From contig JAIRTV010000427.1 of NCBI GenBank assembly GCA_031254675.1, positions 1 through 7,465 of the forward strand: 7,465 nt of DNA, read 5' to 3'. This document shows, in pieces, positions 6,287 to 7,465 of the stretch. Each line of letters opens with the position of its first letter. Position 1 is the stretch's first letter. The notes beneath the pieces were generated by a model. The model made no database searches. It was not told the DNA's origin and worked only from the letters and a program-made list of their open reading frames with translations. The stretch is from Planctomycetaceae bacterium (GTDB taxonomy: Bacteria; Planctomycetota; Planctomycetia; Pirellulales; Thermoguttaceae). The position numbers and the translations under genes were made by a program.

Positions 6287-7360
6287 TTAAGGCATTTCGA
6301 CCGACACACTATCTTGGGTATCGCTCAATCGGGTCAATGCGGTTGGACTGGCGGTAAAGGGAATGGATCGGACGCTACCATCTCCGATACCGAAGTTAAC
6401 GACTCGCGGATGCCAACTACTAATACTTCGACGCCATGCCGTATTTGTATCGTTCGGGTCTTTGACAAGTAAACCGCCGGTAATGGTGTTACTAATAAGC
6501 CGCCCCACATGAAGCTGACCGGCTGCGGCGTCGCTAGAATGTAAGTAACTACCATCCCACTTGTGGGCATCCGAAGCGGGATCAGTTTCATTAACGTCAA
6601 CCCAACCAATAGCAATATGTTTTTCGGCAAAGGTTAATTGATTAGAAGTTCCATCTGTCCAATAAGCCATAGAATCTCGACATTTCCAGGAAGTTCGATT
6701 TGTTTCCGTAACGATAGCAATACGAAACGGTCCTCGGTTCCTACCAAGGGTATCAGCTGTATCATGCCCTGTTCCGTCTTGCGTTGTTTGATAACATTCA
6801 TGAAATGTCGTATCACTATTGGTTAAACCGTGAGCGGCGTAATAATCGTCAGCTGGTGTGATAACGACACAATAATCGCTACGTGGTCCTCGTTCCGGCG
6901 AGTAAGAACTCAATGAAGGACTTCGTCGGGTTGGACATTTCATCATGGAAACGGAACCGAATGCTTTTCGAGATTCGTCATCCATATCCGGTGTACCGCG
7001 TCCGGCAACACCTTTCCACCAGGATGGACCGATCATGTAACGATAGGAAATGGTGGAATTGGTACCCGTTCGTGAAACAATCTCTTGATAGAGAGTTTGT
7101 TGTTCGAGAAACGGATAAAGCACACAAAACACCGAAGGATAAGCATTTCCAACGGAATAAGGTGGTAACGTATCTCCGGTTTCGTGAAAGTTGTGGACGG
7201 CGAGTCCTAGTTGTTTGATGTGGTTTCGGCATTGTGACATTCGCGCTGCTTCCCTGGCAGCTTGGACTGCCGGTAACAGTAATGCAATTAACACGCCGAT
7301 AATTGCAATAACCACGAGTAATTCGACCAATGTGAAACCAAGAAATGAACGAACTTTCAT
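6287..7360 (-). CDS. DUF1559-family protein with prepilin-type N-terminal methylation site
   Basis: A 357-residue protein of the large planctomycete DUF1559 (SBP_bac_10-like) family. The N-terminus [22 protein letters not shown] is a type IV prepilin signal: cleavage by prepilin peptidase is expected after G8, F9 would be methylated and E13 is the conserved glutamate. The following hydrophobic helix and the family signature [13 protein letters not shown] (28-40) with [19 protein letters not shown] (42-60) are clear. Near the C-terminus H317 and D327-G328 form the H-X9-DG motif. The mature protein should be anchored in the inner membrane or assembled as a pseudopilin facing the periplasm; its function is not established in general. 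Planctomycete genomes carry many paralogs. AAGGAG (7368-7373) sits 7 bases before the ATG, firmly fixing the start. The gene appears complete and is isolated from miaA by the transposase remnant. Confidence 0.95.
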   Translation of the reverse strand: MKVRSFLGFTLVELLVVIAIIGVLIALLLPAVQAAREAARMSQCRNHIKQLGLAVHNFHETGDTLPPYSVGNAYPSVFCVLYPFLEQQTLYQEIVSRTGTNSTISYRYMIGPSWWKGVAGRGTPDMDDESRKAFGSVSMMKCPTRRSPSLSSYSPERGPRSDYCVVITPADDYYAAHGLTNSDTTFHECYQTTQDGTGHDTADTLGRNRGPFRIAIVTETNRTSWKCRDSMAYWTDGTSNQLTFAEKHIAIGWVDVNETDPASDAHKWDGSYLHSSDAAAGQLHVGRLISNTITGGLLVKDPNDTNTAWRRSISSWHPRVVNFGIGDGSVRSIPFTASPTALTRLSDTQDSVSVEMP

Positions 7361-7367
7361 AGTTTTT

Positions 7368-7373
7368 CTCCTT
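7368..7373 (-). promoter_or_regulatory. Ribosome binding site of the DUF1559 gene
   Basis: AAGGAG on the minus strand with a 7-base A-rich spacer to the ATG, one of the strongest Shine-Dalgarno matches in the window. Confidence 0.85.
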
Positions 7374-7396
7374 TAAAATGAGAAATTGAAGTTTTA

Positions 7397-7430
7397 CAGA
7401 TTACATAACAAATAATCTGCTTTGTTGCAA
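7397..7430 (-). promoter_or_regulatory. Dyad in the likely promoter region of the DUF1559 gene
   Basis: CAGATTA (7397-7403) and TAATCTG (7413-7419) are perfect 7-base inverted arms with a 9-base spacer, 37-59 bases upstream of the ATG. TTGCAA (7430-7425) on the minus strand could be a -35, with a poor -10 (TATGTA, 7407-7402) after 17 bases inside the dyad. The arrangement would suit an operator overlapping a promoter, but a 5' leader hairpin is equally possible. Confidence 0.3.
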
Positions 7431-7465
7431 AGTGGGAAAACGTAACGCCGAGAAACGGCAACAGA

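Noticed and set aside
6883..7232. Overlapping open frames on both strands inside the DUF1559 gene
   Set aside because: Both are shadows; only the 7360-6287 frame carries the pilin signal, the family signatures and a ribosome binding site.

Overview
The window looks like chromosomal DNA of a moderately AT-rich member of the Planctomycetota. The signs are a DUF1559 protein with a pilin-type N-terminus ([15 protein letters not shown], with an H-X9-DG motif near the C-terminus), a Tat-exported Gfo/Idh/MocA-family oxidoreductase, and a zinc-ribbon/transmembrane/leucine-rich-repeat protein. All three are typical of that phylum. Genus and species cannot be named from this sequence alone.

Every intact gene is on the minus strand, so the biological order runs right to left: a DUF1559 pseudopilin-like protein (7360-6287); a gap of about 570 bases holding a decayed IS5-like transposase on the plus strand and a dense group of inverted repeats; miaA, tRNA dimethylallyltransferase (5715-4720); an 856-residue zinc-ribbon/LRR membrane protein (4723-2153) whose ATG overlaps the miaA stop as ATGA; a 191-base gap with a conspicuous dyad; a Tat-signal oxidoreductase (1961-591); a stem-loop; and the 5' part of a Cys-rich single-pass membrane protein with a tandem heptapeptide repeat (496 to the left edge, truncated by the window).

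The one clear operon is miaA plus the LRR gene, joined by a 4-base overlap and with no good ribosome binding site of its own for the second gene. The DUF1559 protein and the oxidoreductase have strong, well-spaced Shine-Dalgarno sequences and look like separate units. No pathway links all the genes. Most products look destined for the cell envelope: prepilin-like, Tat-exported, and two single-pass membrane proteins with low-complexity segments.

No defence system, CRISPR array, prophage or obviously new multi-gene system is visible. The items most worth a second look are the truncated heptad-repeat Cys-rich membrane protein, the miaA-coupled LRR receptor-like protein with its unassigned central domain, and the symmetric DNA elements in the three intergenic gaps.
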